The notes beneath the pieces are model-generated. The model had not been told where the DNA came from and searched no databases. It worked only from the letters and a program-made list of their open reading frames with translations. A DNA stretch of 64,000 nt from Branchiostoma floridae (Eukaryota > Chordata > Leptocardii > Amphioxiformes > Branchiostomatidae), in assembly GCF_000003815.2 (NCBI RefSeq), contig NC_049991.1, forward strand, positions 2,227,969-2,291,968, written 5' to 3'. Made by a program: the position numbers and the translations under genes. Below, in pieces: positions 53,808 to 64,000 of this stretch (its first letter is position 1; each line of letters opens with the position of its first letter).

Positions 53808-54708
53808 TAAGAATATAAATTATATGTGTACTTTGACACAGAGTAACATCAAAAAGGGTCGAAAATATATGTAAGGGGCCTTTTGCTGTTTTCTTATTGG
53901 ACGACTTCCATCTAAAAGTACTGTAGTACATTTTCTGATAAATTTTAGCAGTTTTTGTCTATGTTTATGGTGAATATGCATTGCCCACATGTGTCTATGT
54001 TGTGCAAGGTAACACACACAGTCAATCACGCAACTGAATAAAATTTGGAAACAGTCAGTGGCTATTATTCTTGAGTACTAGTATCCTATTACCTGGATGT
54101 CTTATGTGTTTAACCTTCATTGCATGTCTACGCTCAATTTGCTAATTTCAGCCAATCTGCAAATTGGAAATAGCCTACAATACTACAAAAGTACAGTCTA
54201 CTACTAGTATGTGTCTGTTTGGCTAACAAGTCGCTATCAAATTTATTTGCTGGGTTAGGAAAAAGGGTTAAGACAGAATAAACACTATGTTGCAACTGGC
54301 CCAACTTTTCTTGTTTTATTTTGATCACTATTCAGTCTATGTACCAAGCATTTGCATACTGTACTCCTGTTTAATGTTAATTGGAGGCAGGTATAACACA
54401 TACAGAAAATGTTAGAATGTCTGTTATTGTTGACAAGTTATTACAACCTTACAGTAAAATATAAAACAATTGTTAACACAAACACAAAAATGGTACATGT
54501 AGGACAGGCAAACATATAACAAATATACTGCACAGTGGATGTGAATGGAAAAATAAAGAGACTCTTTGCTGTTCAACTGAATACATATTTCTTTGGCAAG
54601 TATGGCAGTTAGGACTGTATTAAAATAAAAGTAGTAACACAACTGTAAAATGTGTGCTTCTGAAATAGTTGGAATGTAAAAATAAATAAATACATTGTAC
54701 ATGTGTAA

Positions 54709-55170
54709 GGCCATGTTGATTTGATTATATGGATGACATCCTCCGGGAACTCCAAAACTGATGCGAGCGAGCGAATAAAAAAAAAGTTTGGCCAAAAAAA
54801 AAAAGTCTCCTTCAGTATGAAATCAAAGTGGCCAGGAAGGTTGAACATAGGAATAAACACACATAATATGGTATACCATGATCCTCTGGACCTGAATTTT
54901 CTGTACTGGTACCTCCCCCAACCAACAATAGATTTTTTTTCTTTCCGTCCTTTCACATCTTATTCTTTGACTTTAGATTCATTTTGGCATTCTATATATA
55001 GCATTAGTTATCTGTTTTCTGATACTTTTTTTCAATCTACGGAATATTTGTGCTCATTTTACAGCTGCTTTGCACAATTTATTGTGTGGTCGGAAACTTT
55101 TTTTTTGTTGGAAATGGCCGAAAATTGGTGCGAGCGCGGATGTCATCCATATAATCAAATCAACGTGGCC
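54709..55170. mobile_element. PIF/Harbinger-like element, GGCCATGTTGATTTG family
   Basis: The left end GGCCATGTTGATTTGATTAT with ATGGATGACATCC is mirrored by GGATGTCATCCAT and ATAATCAAATCAACGTGGCC. TAA flanks both ends (54706-54708, 55171-55173). 462 bp, no transposase. Related degenerate copies are at 21100-21352 and about 38398-38875. Confidence 0.8.
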
Positions 55171-55767
55171 TAAGTTAACTGTGTCTTGTGCTCCACAATC
55201 AAATATCGTAACTGGCTTAATTTCATTACTGAGTGCAACTTCCAAAGAAACTGTTAAGTGTTCATACAAGCCTAGATATCAGCCTTGCTAGGCCATAAAC
55301 TAACCATGACAGACTGCTGTGTATACAGGTATCTGCAGCAAGTCTAAGGAGACTGATACCTAGGCTAACCTAAACATTTTCTTCACATAACTGAAAAAAC
55401 AGAAATATCGTAGAATACAAATGTGGCTTGTTTTCATAACAGATTATTGCATACTAGTATCAATTTTTACACAAATACAGAACAAATTAAAATGAAAGTA
55501 GAAAAGGTAGGGTAATTAAGATGCAGCTGACAATGTATGAAACACAACCAAAGCATTTGCAGAGTCACACGTGAATTGTGAAGGAAATTACTGCCTTTAG
55601 TTTGAACATGTGAACTGAAGCTAAGAAAAGATTTTCAGAGGAAGTCTTAAGGACACATGTATCATGTAGAGTGGTCATAAAAAGTGCTAGGTTATAAACT
55701 ATTGCCCTGACAAATGTTGAGACAACTTGGCAATAATGTAACAATTGTATTGAGGTCACATAAAGCG

Positions 55768-56029
55768 TACCCTGGGAAAACGCAGACTCCTTTGAGGCGC
55801 GCAAGGCCTAGTTTACCTATCCCCAGCACGCGCGCACGGTACACCCGCCGGCCCCCAAAACCAGCTGGCTTCAACTATCGCTTTGCCTCTCACGGAGCGA
55901 TAGTTGGGGGCCAGCGTAAGTTGGGCCAGCTGGCAGTGGGGCGGGTGCGTAGTTGCGGGAGGGCGCGCGTTAGGCAGGGGATCGGTAACTCTTCTTTGCG
56001 AAGCTTCTTCGAGCTGGTTTCCCAGGGTA
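55768..56029. mobile_element. Inverted-repeat element with 9-bp target duplication
   Basis: Ends TACCCTGGGAAAACG and GGTTTCCCAGGGTA. The flanks CATAAAGCG (55759-55767 and 56030-56038) are identical over 9 bp. The interior is GC-rich with a CAACTATCGCT / AGCGATAGTTG hairpin and stands out from the AT-rich surroundings. A 9-bp duplication is typical of Mutator-like elements, but superfamily is uncertain. Confidence 0.75.
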
Positions 56030-56099
56030 CATAAAGCGCAGAGCTGTATTTTAGCCTTTTCAAGCAGATTTTGCAGACTTCACATTATTTCAACTGGAA

Positions 56100-57620
56100 T
56101 TAACATGCAAAGAGAATAGTTGGCTTGATACAGATTCTGTTGCTTGATTCAAATATGTAATATTGGCAGTGAGAATGATAAAAGTAGATTCTGGTATTAT
56201 ATTCCTGAAATACAATATATTGATAAAAACAGCTGACATGCTTGGAATGTCATTTTTCGGTATCTTTCTACAGCACTTTAAAATTGTTTTGGTCATTAAC
56301 TGACACTGTTTTCACATGGTAAATACTAATAGCTGAGTGATGTATAATGTATATGGTAGTATTGTGTACATGTAATATAATAATCATGATAAAGCTGATG
56401 TCCAAATGTTCATAACCTGATAATGACATACACTGATAACCCCAAAGTAAAATCACTTAGATAAAAATATGATAATCAAGCAAAATTTGTCCCCAGAGGA
56501 CTTAACTTTTGAAATGTAGATATATAGAGTTCAACAAATGAACTTGTGAGCACAAGCTTTGAAAAGGAGACTAGATATGCATCTAGGAGAATGCCAGATT
56601 CTTAAAATTGACCTAATGTTTCACATAGATATAAGACCCAGCTATAGTTCTTGTCATCTTTGCCATTGTTTTCACTAACTTACTACACATTCATTGACAT
56701 GTATGTTGCTGTATAAATTCATTCAGCCTTGTGCAACAAAGAAGAGTGCGAAGATTAAACCACTACTGTATTGACTTCAGAACGCAGGGTCACTTTTATC
56801 CGTGGGGTAACCTATATTCATTGTATTAAATACATAAGGTTTATCATATTTAGGGTTATCAAGTCAATGGACTGACAATTGAAGTTAGAAATCAAAATAA
56901 TGCAGTTTGGAACCACTGTCAGTCTATCAATAGATAACCCCATATACACTGTTTTTAGAACAACGGATATAGGTTACCACGCAAATAACAGTGAACTAGC
57001 ACTTCATAACACTGGTTACTTCGGATTTGGAAATTTTGAATAAAACTGCTGGTGCACAATATTGGAAGTTGTACAATTCCTTGCTTATTACACTGAAGTT
57101 TCACAGTCATTTCAAACAGGATATTTCACTTTACATTGCAGCATCTACCTTAAACTATAGCATTGATGACTATAGAGATATTTGCCCTCCAAAATTTGTT
57201 GGAAGTAAAGCGGTTGTCTCATTGGGCTATGCCAAATTGCGTTAGGAAATTGCGTCAACTTTGGGAATTTGCGCGAAATTTCCTTAATACGATCACACTG
57301 ATGCCCGATGTATTTCTGTATGATGGCCACATGAGCCAAGAAAATGGCTGCATCCAGGAATGTCACATTTTCAATATAACTAGATAACTTTATTGAAAAG
57401 ATAACTTTATTGAAAATTACAGTATTGCCACTTTGCCAAATGCACATTTTTAGAGATTTAAAAAAAAATAGCACTTTCAGAAAACAAATTGGTGCAATTT
57501 ACACTAGTTTGTACCACTTTCAAATGCATTTTGGAAATTGCTGAAGTCCAATGAGATGGCCACTTTTGATATCTAGTGGCATTCCAAATGCAAAGCAACC
57601 AGCAATATTTTCTATAGTAA
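56100..57620. other. BUD31-CRLF3 intergenic DNA
   Basis: Apart from one foldback copy (56789-57000) the sequence is AT-rich with only chance open frames. The last few hundred bases above 57000 may contain the CRLF3 3' UTR; no poly(A) site could be fixed. Confidence 0.4.
56789..57000. mobile_element. GTTCACCTTTATCC foldback family, copy 5
   Basis: GTCACTTTTATCCGTGGGG and TAACCTATATTCATTG at the left are mirrored by CAACGGATATAGGTTACC and ATAACAGTGAACTAG at the right. The central palindrome is imperfect. Confidence 0.75.
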
Positions 57621-60600
57621 TCATTCTACAGTGATTTCCCAGCCCTTATGTACGAAGCAGGCTGCGAAATACAAGTGATCGCCAAGGTCCCCACCGGGTA
57701 CCCATTCACACGTGACCTGTCTGTCGGCCACCGTGATCGACACCCGCAACTTCTTGGGGTCGCTGGGGACCTTACTGGTGTCGAAGGTCACAGTGGTGCC
57801 CTTAGCGAGTGCTGGAAGCTGATTGGTCATTTCTTTGCCGTTGACGTGGACTACGCCCGTGGAACCTACGCACACTGCACCGATACGCTGTAGAATGGAG
57901 TCCTCCTCTTGTACTAGTACAAGTCCAAGGCCATCACCACGGTGAGTTTTTCCCGTTCCATTGACCTGGGAGAAAAATACAAAATCTTAACTGTGCATAC
58001 AACAGGAGCTAATTGACTCATTTGCATGAACTGTGTCTTAGCCTTGCTATCCTTTGAAAGCCAAATTGTCTTCAGCTTGACTTTGCCTCACCTTTGTTCC
58101 CTTTGGAATCCAAATTGTCTTCAGTCTGAATTGTCTGATAATGTTTCCTATTGGACGACTGAAATTGTCTTCATTCATAGTTAGAGTATAAAAGACCTGT
58201 TTCTTCCAGGTCACTTCAGTGTCACTGACGAAGGATAGTGGATTCTATCCGAAACGTCTGACCGTTTCCAAAACCATATCCAGTTGCTTGAGTAACTATT
58301 TTTTGGTGTGCATAGCTTGTACTTTTTTTCAGTTTATACTTTTAAACCATAGAAGCTCCTTACTAGAATCAATGTGGTTGAAATGCTTAGAAGTGTAGAA
58401 TGGCTCTAATAATACATACATTTCAAAGAGCACTATATAGAACATGTATATAGAACTAGATAGAACATATCTCATTAAGCCGTATTTGTATATATATTAA
58501 GGATGATATCCAGTACATTATGTTTGCTATCTGCTACCCGTCTGGGGGACTGTATATTCAGACTTTTTAGTGGTGACGACAGTTAATGAGTGAACTAAAG
58601 GAATTGATTCTAAAGCACTCGTTCTATCACAACAGGCCTCTCGCAAGTGGACGGAGGGTGTTTCGGGTGTTGGAACGCCAGCTCGAACGAGCGCTTGAAC
58701 CCATTCCTTCATTCGCTCACGTGTAGGGACCAATCAGTGCCCTCGTCCAAAATGTGGACAATTCCACACATGAGAGATACCAAGGTTTCCAGACGGAATA
58801 GCAGAGAAGCGAATGTATATAGTATATAATAATCGTCGGAGCAAACTAATATCCGGATGTTACCCAGGTTATCTTTCAATACAAAAAAAAACATTTCCTG
58901 AAAAAAGTTCAAAATTTAATCATTTTACCTTGAAGGTGACCATGTCTCCACACAGCAGACTGCTCTTACTGGAGTGCAGCACGCTGATGGCAGCGTTGGG
59001 AGACGTTCTGGTCAGGGTGGTGTTCCCGTTACCCAGGGTGTACCCAGAATCCTCGGCTACTTCCCACTCTGACAAAATACAGTCATTGACAAGCAAAACA
59101 TTTAAATTTTCATACAATGGTACATTTTGTTTGTAGTACATGTACTATAATTTTATTGTGGTTTTATGTTTGCAGATTTTGCAGTGACCGCTTAATCCTG
59201 AACTCAAAACAAGAACTTCCATTACTGTATTAGACTGTGACTAATAATAGCACTACTGCAAACTTAAAATCAACATAAACACTCAATTTTTTCCTGACCA
59301 TGAAATTAAATCACTGTAAACTTAAAGGAATTTACAGTAATATCCAGTATTTCATTATACTATAGCAGGAGTCCCTGACATAGGGGAGGGTAGCAGTCAA
59401 CTACATGTAGTCTTTATACCACATCAGCCAGTGGAGGTCATCATATTCAAGGTTCAAGGTTCAAGGTTTCAACAGACACTTTGTACACCCTTAATATTCT
59501 AACAATATAGCTGATTTTTACCTTTTTCAAATTAAACAGACATTACTATAAGACCAATACTGAAGATCTTAATTCAAGACACACAAACAATGTTGAGCAG
59601 TTGATGTGGTTACCATGCTGCAGTAAGGTTGTCCTAGCAACCTGTGGAATGCTCCATGGAGACCAGCCACGGACCATCTTGCAGCACACTCTGAAACTGT
59701 AGTCCACGTTTAACTGGAAATCAAAGTAAGTATCATTAGACTTAGTATAGTTTCAAGAAAACTGCAATACCCATTTTTTGTGAAGGCCAAATTTACGCTC
59801 ATAATGCACACACGTTTAGCAAACAGCATATAAAAGAGGGCCAAGAATGAAGCCCTGTGGGACACTGCATGCTTTTCCAGCTGGGGATAACACTATTTCA
59901 CCCTTATTCTTGGGGTAACCTGTATCTGTTGTATTCAAAACAGCATATTTAGGGACATCAAGTCCATGGACAGTGGTTCCAAAGTGGTTCAAAATATTGA
60001 AACATCCCTAAATACTCCGCTTCCAAACACAATCATTGGATATGGGCTAACCCGCAGATAAAGGTGAACTAGCATTGTACAAAAATGTATATAAGAATAG
60101 ATCACCTAATAGATTATCTAAAAATTATTAACCTTCAGGTGTTTGACAGTGCAGCAGGTGTCTGAGCCCTGGTACGCTTCGCGGAACTTTGTCGTGTTCA
60201 TGGTGACCCTGTCCACCCTCCCGCAGCAGTACTGCAGTCTGTACTCCGCTGGCGACTGCTTCTCTGGAATGTCATCGTCTTCTATCTACAAAACAAAGCT
60301 AGAGATATTACAACAGGTACTGAAATAGGAGAGGGCCAAGAATGGGGCCCTGTGGGACACCCTGTCCACCCTCCCACAGCAGTACTGCAGTCTGTACTCT
60401 GCTGGCGACTGCTTCTCTGGAATGTCATCATCTTCTATCTACAAAACAAAGTTCTGTTATAATAAGCAGAGAAAATAGGAGAGGGCCTAGAATGGGGCCC
60501 TGTGGGACACCCTGTCCACCCTCCCGCAGCAGTACTGCAGTCTGTACTCCGTTGGTGACTGCTTCTCTGGAATGTCATTGTCTTCTATCTACAAAACAAA

Positions 60601-62217
60601 GCTCTGTTACGACAGGTAGTGAAATAGGAGAGGGCCAAGAATGGGGCCCTGTGGGACACCCTGTCCACCTTCCCGCAGCAGTACTGCAGTCTATACTCTG
60701 CTGGTGACTACTTCTCTGGAATGTCATCATCTTCTATCTACAAAACAAAGCTGTGTTACAATCTATAGGTAGAGAAAATAGGAGAGGACCAAGAATGGGG
60801 CCCTGTGGGACACCAAGTGCAATAACATTCTTGGTGCAAAACCGGTTACATTTTTTGTTGCTCTGTTAGTACTTTGGTCACATAGTCAGTAGATAGACAA
60901 AAAGTGGGTTTCACCCAATATCATCAAAAGAAAAAGGATCATTTTGAAGAAAAAAAATTTAACAAAAACAAAAATTGGAAATTGGGCATTTTTTAAAGCT
61001 CTATGATCAACACATAGAAATCAATTATCAAATACCAAAAATGCAAAAGCTCTGATATATTCCAGGTACATACATTCCTGTGAATTATTTTTCTCACTAC
61101 AAAATTACAGTCAAAAACATCATACAAAAAATCAATGTTTACACTTTTAAGCCACAATGGCTACCTTCTGTACTGTATATGTTCACCTCATACCATGTAC
61201 CAGGATGTACTCACACACAGTACTCACCTCATACCATGATGCTAGAACTCCTCCTGGCCTTTCCCGTAGTTCCTCTATTTGCACTGGTGCATGGGCCAGG
61301 ACATAGCCGTCACTCCCTATCTCCTCTGGCAGTTCAGTGATACAGGCTGGGTCCAGGCCAGCCAACAGTATACAGGGGACCTCTGACAATGGGGGCACCT
61401 CTGGCAAGCTGCAGTGACAAAGAGAATTGCTAGAGGGCTCTGATGCATGGGCTACAAATGTGATGAAAAACACAGAAATGGTACAGACCCCTTACCCTGA
61501 ATTTTAAGTGACCTCCTGTCAAATTTTGGGTCAGGAACAAAAAAAAACATTTTAAAAATTTTAATTCTTTGCTCCTTTGCTCTTATAGGATAGTTGAGTC
61601 TTTTTCAAGTCACCCCTCTACATTTAATCAATAAACTAGCCCTGTGTTACAATGATTGGATGAAAGATAATTACCTGTTCAGTGATCTGCTATTGTTCCT
61701 GTCACAGAATGACTTCAACTCCGAAGCTGCTACAACTTCACTGGCTTCTACTAGCTTTTCTCCTGTTCATGTGATATAGAAACAATAGAGAGATACTACA
61801 GTATGTCAAGTGAATTTTTCAACTGCCATTCTGAACACCAATATGCTGTAGAATAACATTCAAGGTTAAATGTAACATATACAATAGTTGTTTCTATACG
61901 TCTTGAACTTAATTTGAGCCAACTCTAAAAGCACAAACTTATTTGGCTGCAACCAATTGCAAATCAGTTTGACAATCAAGTTTAAAAGCATTTTGTATGT
62001 GTACTACACCTTCTTCTATCACAGTTAAATCCTCTATGATGGAATTCTTCACAACGTCTTCACATTCCCTGAGTGGCTCCAATGATTCGCCCTCAATCTC
62101 TTCTACTCTGTCCAGCAGCTCCCTCTGTCTGGTATCTATTGCACTGCAGATGGCCTCCTTCAGCTCTTGGAAGTGTTTCTCCACTGTAGACTTGGCTTCA
62201 TGGGCAGAACTCTCAAC
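57621..62217 (-). CDS. CRLF3: Cytokine receptor-like factor 3 (5' end missing)
   Basis: CRLF3 is a conserved cytoplasmic protein with an N-terminal coiled coil, a fibronectin III domain carrying the WSxWS motif, and a SPRY-like C-terminus. Coding exons found: 62217-62010, 61762-61675, 61408-61228, 60285-60133, 59713-59614, 59068-58929, 57965-57621; 1215 nt, 404 aa plus stop, phases closing. In order: helical region (STVEKHFQELKEAICSAIDT...RELLDRVEEIEGESLEPL), then PVQIEELRERPGGVLASWYE and the FN3 strands EYRLQYC and VDYSFRVC. WSPWS (in GWSPWSIPQ) is the WSxWS motif. The SPRY-like part has VHVNGKEMTNQLPA and ends CFVHKGWEITVE. Human CRLF3 is 442 aa, so about 40 N-terminal residues, presumably one exon, lie beyond 64000. 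The exon at 60285-60133 has spawned a tandem array (60207-60830). Confidence 0.94.
58550..58810. repeat. Dispersed repeat shared with 23880-24260
   Basis: Parallel order of shared blocks, including CGCTTGAACCCATTCCTTCA and GTGTAGGGACCAATCAGTGC. It lies in CRLF3 intron DNA between exons 57965-57621 and 59068-58929. Confidence 0.5.
59893..60075. mobile_element. GTTCACCTTTATCC foldback family, copy 6 (degenerate)
   Basis: TTGGGGTAACCTGTATCTGT, a central GTGGTTCCAAAGTGGTTC and the mirrored arm GGATATGGGCTAACCC ending AGATAAAGGTGAACTAGC. It lies in the CRLF3 intron just downstream of the exon at 60285-60133. Confidence 0.65.
60207..60830. repeat. ~150-bp tandem array derived from a CRLF3 exon and its acceptor
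   Basis: GAGAGGGCC (or GAGAGGACC) recurs at 60329, 60479, 60628 and 60782, spacing 150, 149 and 154. Each unit contains the intron end TTTGTTTTGTAG and the first ~80 bp of the genuine exon 60285-60133 on the minus strand (IEDDDIPEKQSPAEYRLQYC). Copy 2 differs from the real exon only at synonymous sites over the shared codons. Copy 3 has D-to-N and A-to-T changes. Copy 4 has CAG to TAG, a stop. Confidence 0.9.
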
Positions 62218-62389
62218 CTATCAGGAACATATAGAAAAAAACATTTTATTTACCCCATAACCAATAAAAATGCGGTGCCAAATGTCCAATTTAGAAGGCT
62301 AAATGTCATAGATTTAGTTTGATTTCTTCAAAGTCTTGGTAAACCGTTGTATATCTACAATGTCATGCATTTTAAACCCCAAGACCTTA

Positions 62390-62521
62390 TCTCCAAGCAG
62401 ATCCTATGGTAGCACACAGCTGGCTATGGTACTAGTACTAGTAGTAGCCATTGGCTGGCCAGCTACACTTTTTTGCCAGCTTTTTATTCTATCTTATGCT
62501 ACCGTAGGATCTGCTTGGAGA
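62390..62521. mobile_element. TCTCCAAGCAG element, copy 4
   Basis: It begins TCTCCAAGCAGATCCTATGG and ends CTACCGTAGGATCTGCTTGG-AGA. The interior keeps TTGCCAGCTTTTTATTCTAT. It sits upstream of the first visible CRLF3 exon. Confidence 0.8.
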
Positions 62522-64000
62522 ATATCCAAAAACATATAGCAACCTGTGAAAAGTGCCTTGAAAAAAAAGTAACCCCTAATGCCTGATGAACCCACAATGC
62601 CATGACAATATTATTTAAAAAAAAAACTGTTTTGAAGGTGGTAACTTTTGGTGCTCCTTAATTCCATTTCAGATTGTATTTAATTAGCTTCTCGAAGCCA
62701 AATTCCTCTTGTAGCATGCATATTCCAATGGTTAGCGACCCTGCCTTTGGACCAAGAGGTTGGGAGTTTGAATTCCGGCTGCGTCGCTCACCTGACATGC
62801 ATACTACTTTAATTTAAAGGTTGTAGTCCTAATAATAATAACAATAATAATTAATAGGTCGGGGGTTAAGCTGTGGTCCGCAGCACTTCTCATAGTCCCC
62901 TTTTGGGTTTGGGATTGTTAAAAACAGCTACTCAGTACTTAGTAGTAGGAGAATTTTCCTGTTACAATGAACCTGTAAAAACTGTGCAATTGGCATCTGT
63001 CTTCACTGTCACAACTAGAGGAAAAACAGCTCTTCAGTGAGCTAAACTGGTTCAAGATCACTTTCTTTCTCTCAGCAAGGCTTCCTGAAAAAATCCTGTG
63101 ATCTAACAATACTATCTACCATATACTGCCCCCTTTTGAGGAATTCCTTACAGAAAGATATTTTGGTTCTCATTTCAAACACGATTCCTACTTCGAGTTG
63201 TAAATCAACGCTATTGACACCGTCCTACTTTACATAACGCAGCAGGGCTGCGCTTCGGAAGATAAGAAACAAGGTAACCTCGGGAGAAATGGGGCATCTG
63301 ATGCAATTCTCCATAATAAAGGATATCATTATGTCAGATAATGCAATTATTATGTGGCCATTCACTACATCCCCTTTCATACTAAAAGCCATTTATAAAG
63401 CTTCCTTCTATGAGGATCTCATTAAAAATTCAATAACAACTCCATGCAATCATTTCTATAGTGACATATTGGTCACAGACACAAATAGGACAAAGCATAC
63501 ATTATTTATAAGGTCCCCAAAGGCATGTCAGTATAAGGGCTAGGGTGACACTTTGTAAAGAGGGAACAACAATGTTGTTACTGTTTCTGAAAGGACGGAG
63601 CTAAATCATGAATCTATTATGTGGCAAATTGATAAAGTATTTACATAAGCAGCTAAAATATTGGTGACAGTCACAGGCAGTTTTGAGTGCAGTTATTACT
63701 GTGAAATGTCAGTACATGACATTTGAAAATATTTCTTGAATTACAAAATGATTACTTTAACCACAACATTAAAAATAAAACAGCCACTGAAAAGCATCAA
63801 AACCGGATTGGAACTAACTGTCCTGACACAAAAAGAGGGCTACTAAACACTGTAATGTATAAATGATCATAAGTCATACAGTGTCCATTGGAATAATATT
63901 GACATAGCTAGTTTGTGTCAATAAATGTGGACTTTTTTTGCATGTTGAAAATTGAAATTCTAATAAACCAAAGGACACAAAGTACCATACCAGTTTATTG
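62522..64000. other. Right-hand end: probable CRLF3 intron, no exon seen
   Basis: A tRNA-derived SINE lies at about 62715-62830 (TGGTTAGCGACCCTGCC as A box, GGGAGTTTGAATTCCGGC as B box), followed by a short (AATAAT)n tract. I looked for the missing CRLF3 N-terminal exon on the minus strand and did not find one, so this is read as intron 1. Confidence 0.5.
62715..62830 (+). repeat. tRNA-derived SINE
   Basis: A-box-like TGGTTAGCGACCC and B-box-like GGGAGTTTGAATTCC are correctly spaced. The 3' part is AT-rich and ends in an (AAT)n tract at about 62832-62853. Confidence 0.6.

Noticed and set aside
61939-62184. Start of CRLF3 at an internal Met (MEKHF frame)
   Set aside because: The reading frame is open upstream to a good acceptor at 62219-62218 and the exon encodes VESSAHEAKST before it, so the Met is internal and an upstream exon is expected.

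Overview
The window is a 64 kb piece of animal nuclear DNA. Genes are split into short exons with consensus splice sites, intergenic DNA is AT-rich, and introns are packed with short foldback transposons. One 100-N assembly gap lies at 14301-14400. The gene content (CPSF4, PDAP1, BUD31, CRLF3, an alpha-arrestin) and the very high density of palindromic MITEs suggest an invertebrate deuterostome, most likely an amphioxus (Branchiostoma). That species call is inference; no marker sequence proves it.

Layout. 205-383 (-): first coding exon of an unrecognised membrane-anchored protein that runs off the left edge. 2255-7027 (-): complete CPSF4 (CPSF30), 7 coding exons, 300 aa. 7791-28427 (+): complete arrestin-domain protein, 12 coding exons, 365 aa, divergent from CPSF4. 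32890-38339 (-): unrecognised 181-aa protein with a C-terminal membrane anchor, 3 coding exons. 42843-48008 (-): complete PDAP1, 6 exons, 202 aa. 48442-53075 (+): complete BUD31, 4 exons, 144 aa, head to head with PDAP1. 57621-62217 (-): CRLF3, last 7 coding exons (404 aa), with the first coding exon apparently beyond the right edge. I assembled every gene by hand from splice sites; summed exon lengths and codon phases close exactly for each one.

Functionally, CPSF4 (pre-mRNA 3'-end processing) and BUD31 (spliceosome) are RNA-processing genes. CPSF4, PDAP1 and BUD31 are also close neighbours in vertebrates, so this looks like old microsynteny with two divergent promoter regions (7028-7790 and 48009-48441).

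Much of the non-coding DNA is recognisable as mobile DNA. There are two hAT-like families with 8-bp target duplications (four and three copies), PIF/Harbinger-like elements with TTA/TAA duplications, a foldback family present six times, tRNA-derived SINEs, and a TCTCCAAGCAG terminal-inverted-repeat family. One ~1 kb copy of the last family (15155-16177) carries the start of a RecQ-type helicase gene. Also notable are a 110-bp higher-order satellite built from three ~37-bp hairpin modules with covarying stems (about 34.7-35.5 kb), and a ~150-bp tandem array made from a CRLF3 exon and its splice acceptor (60.2-60.8 kb).
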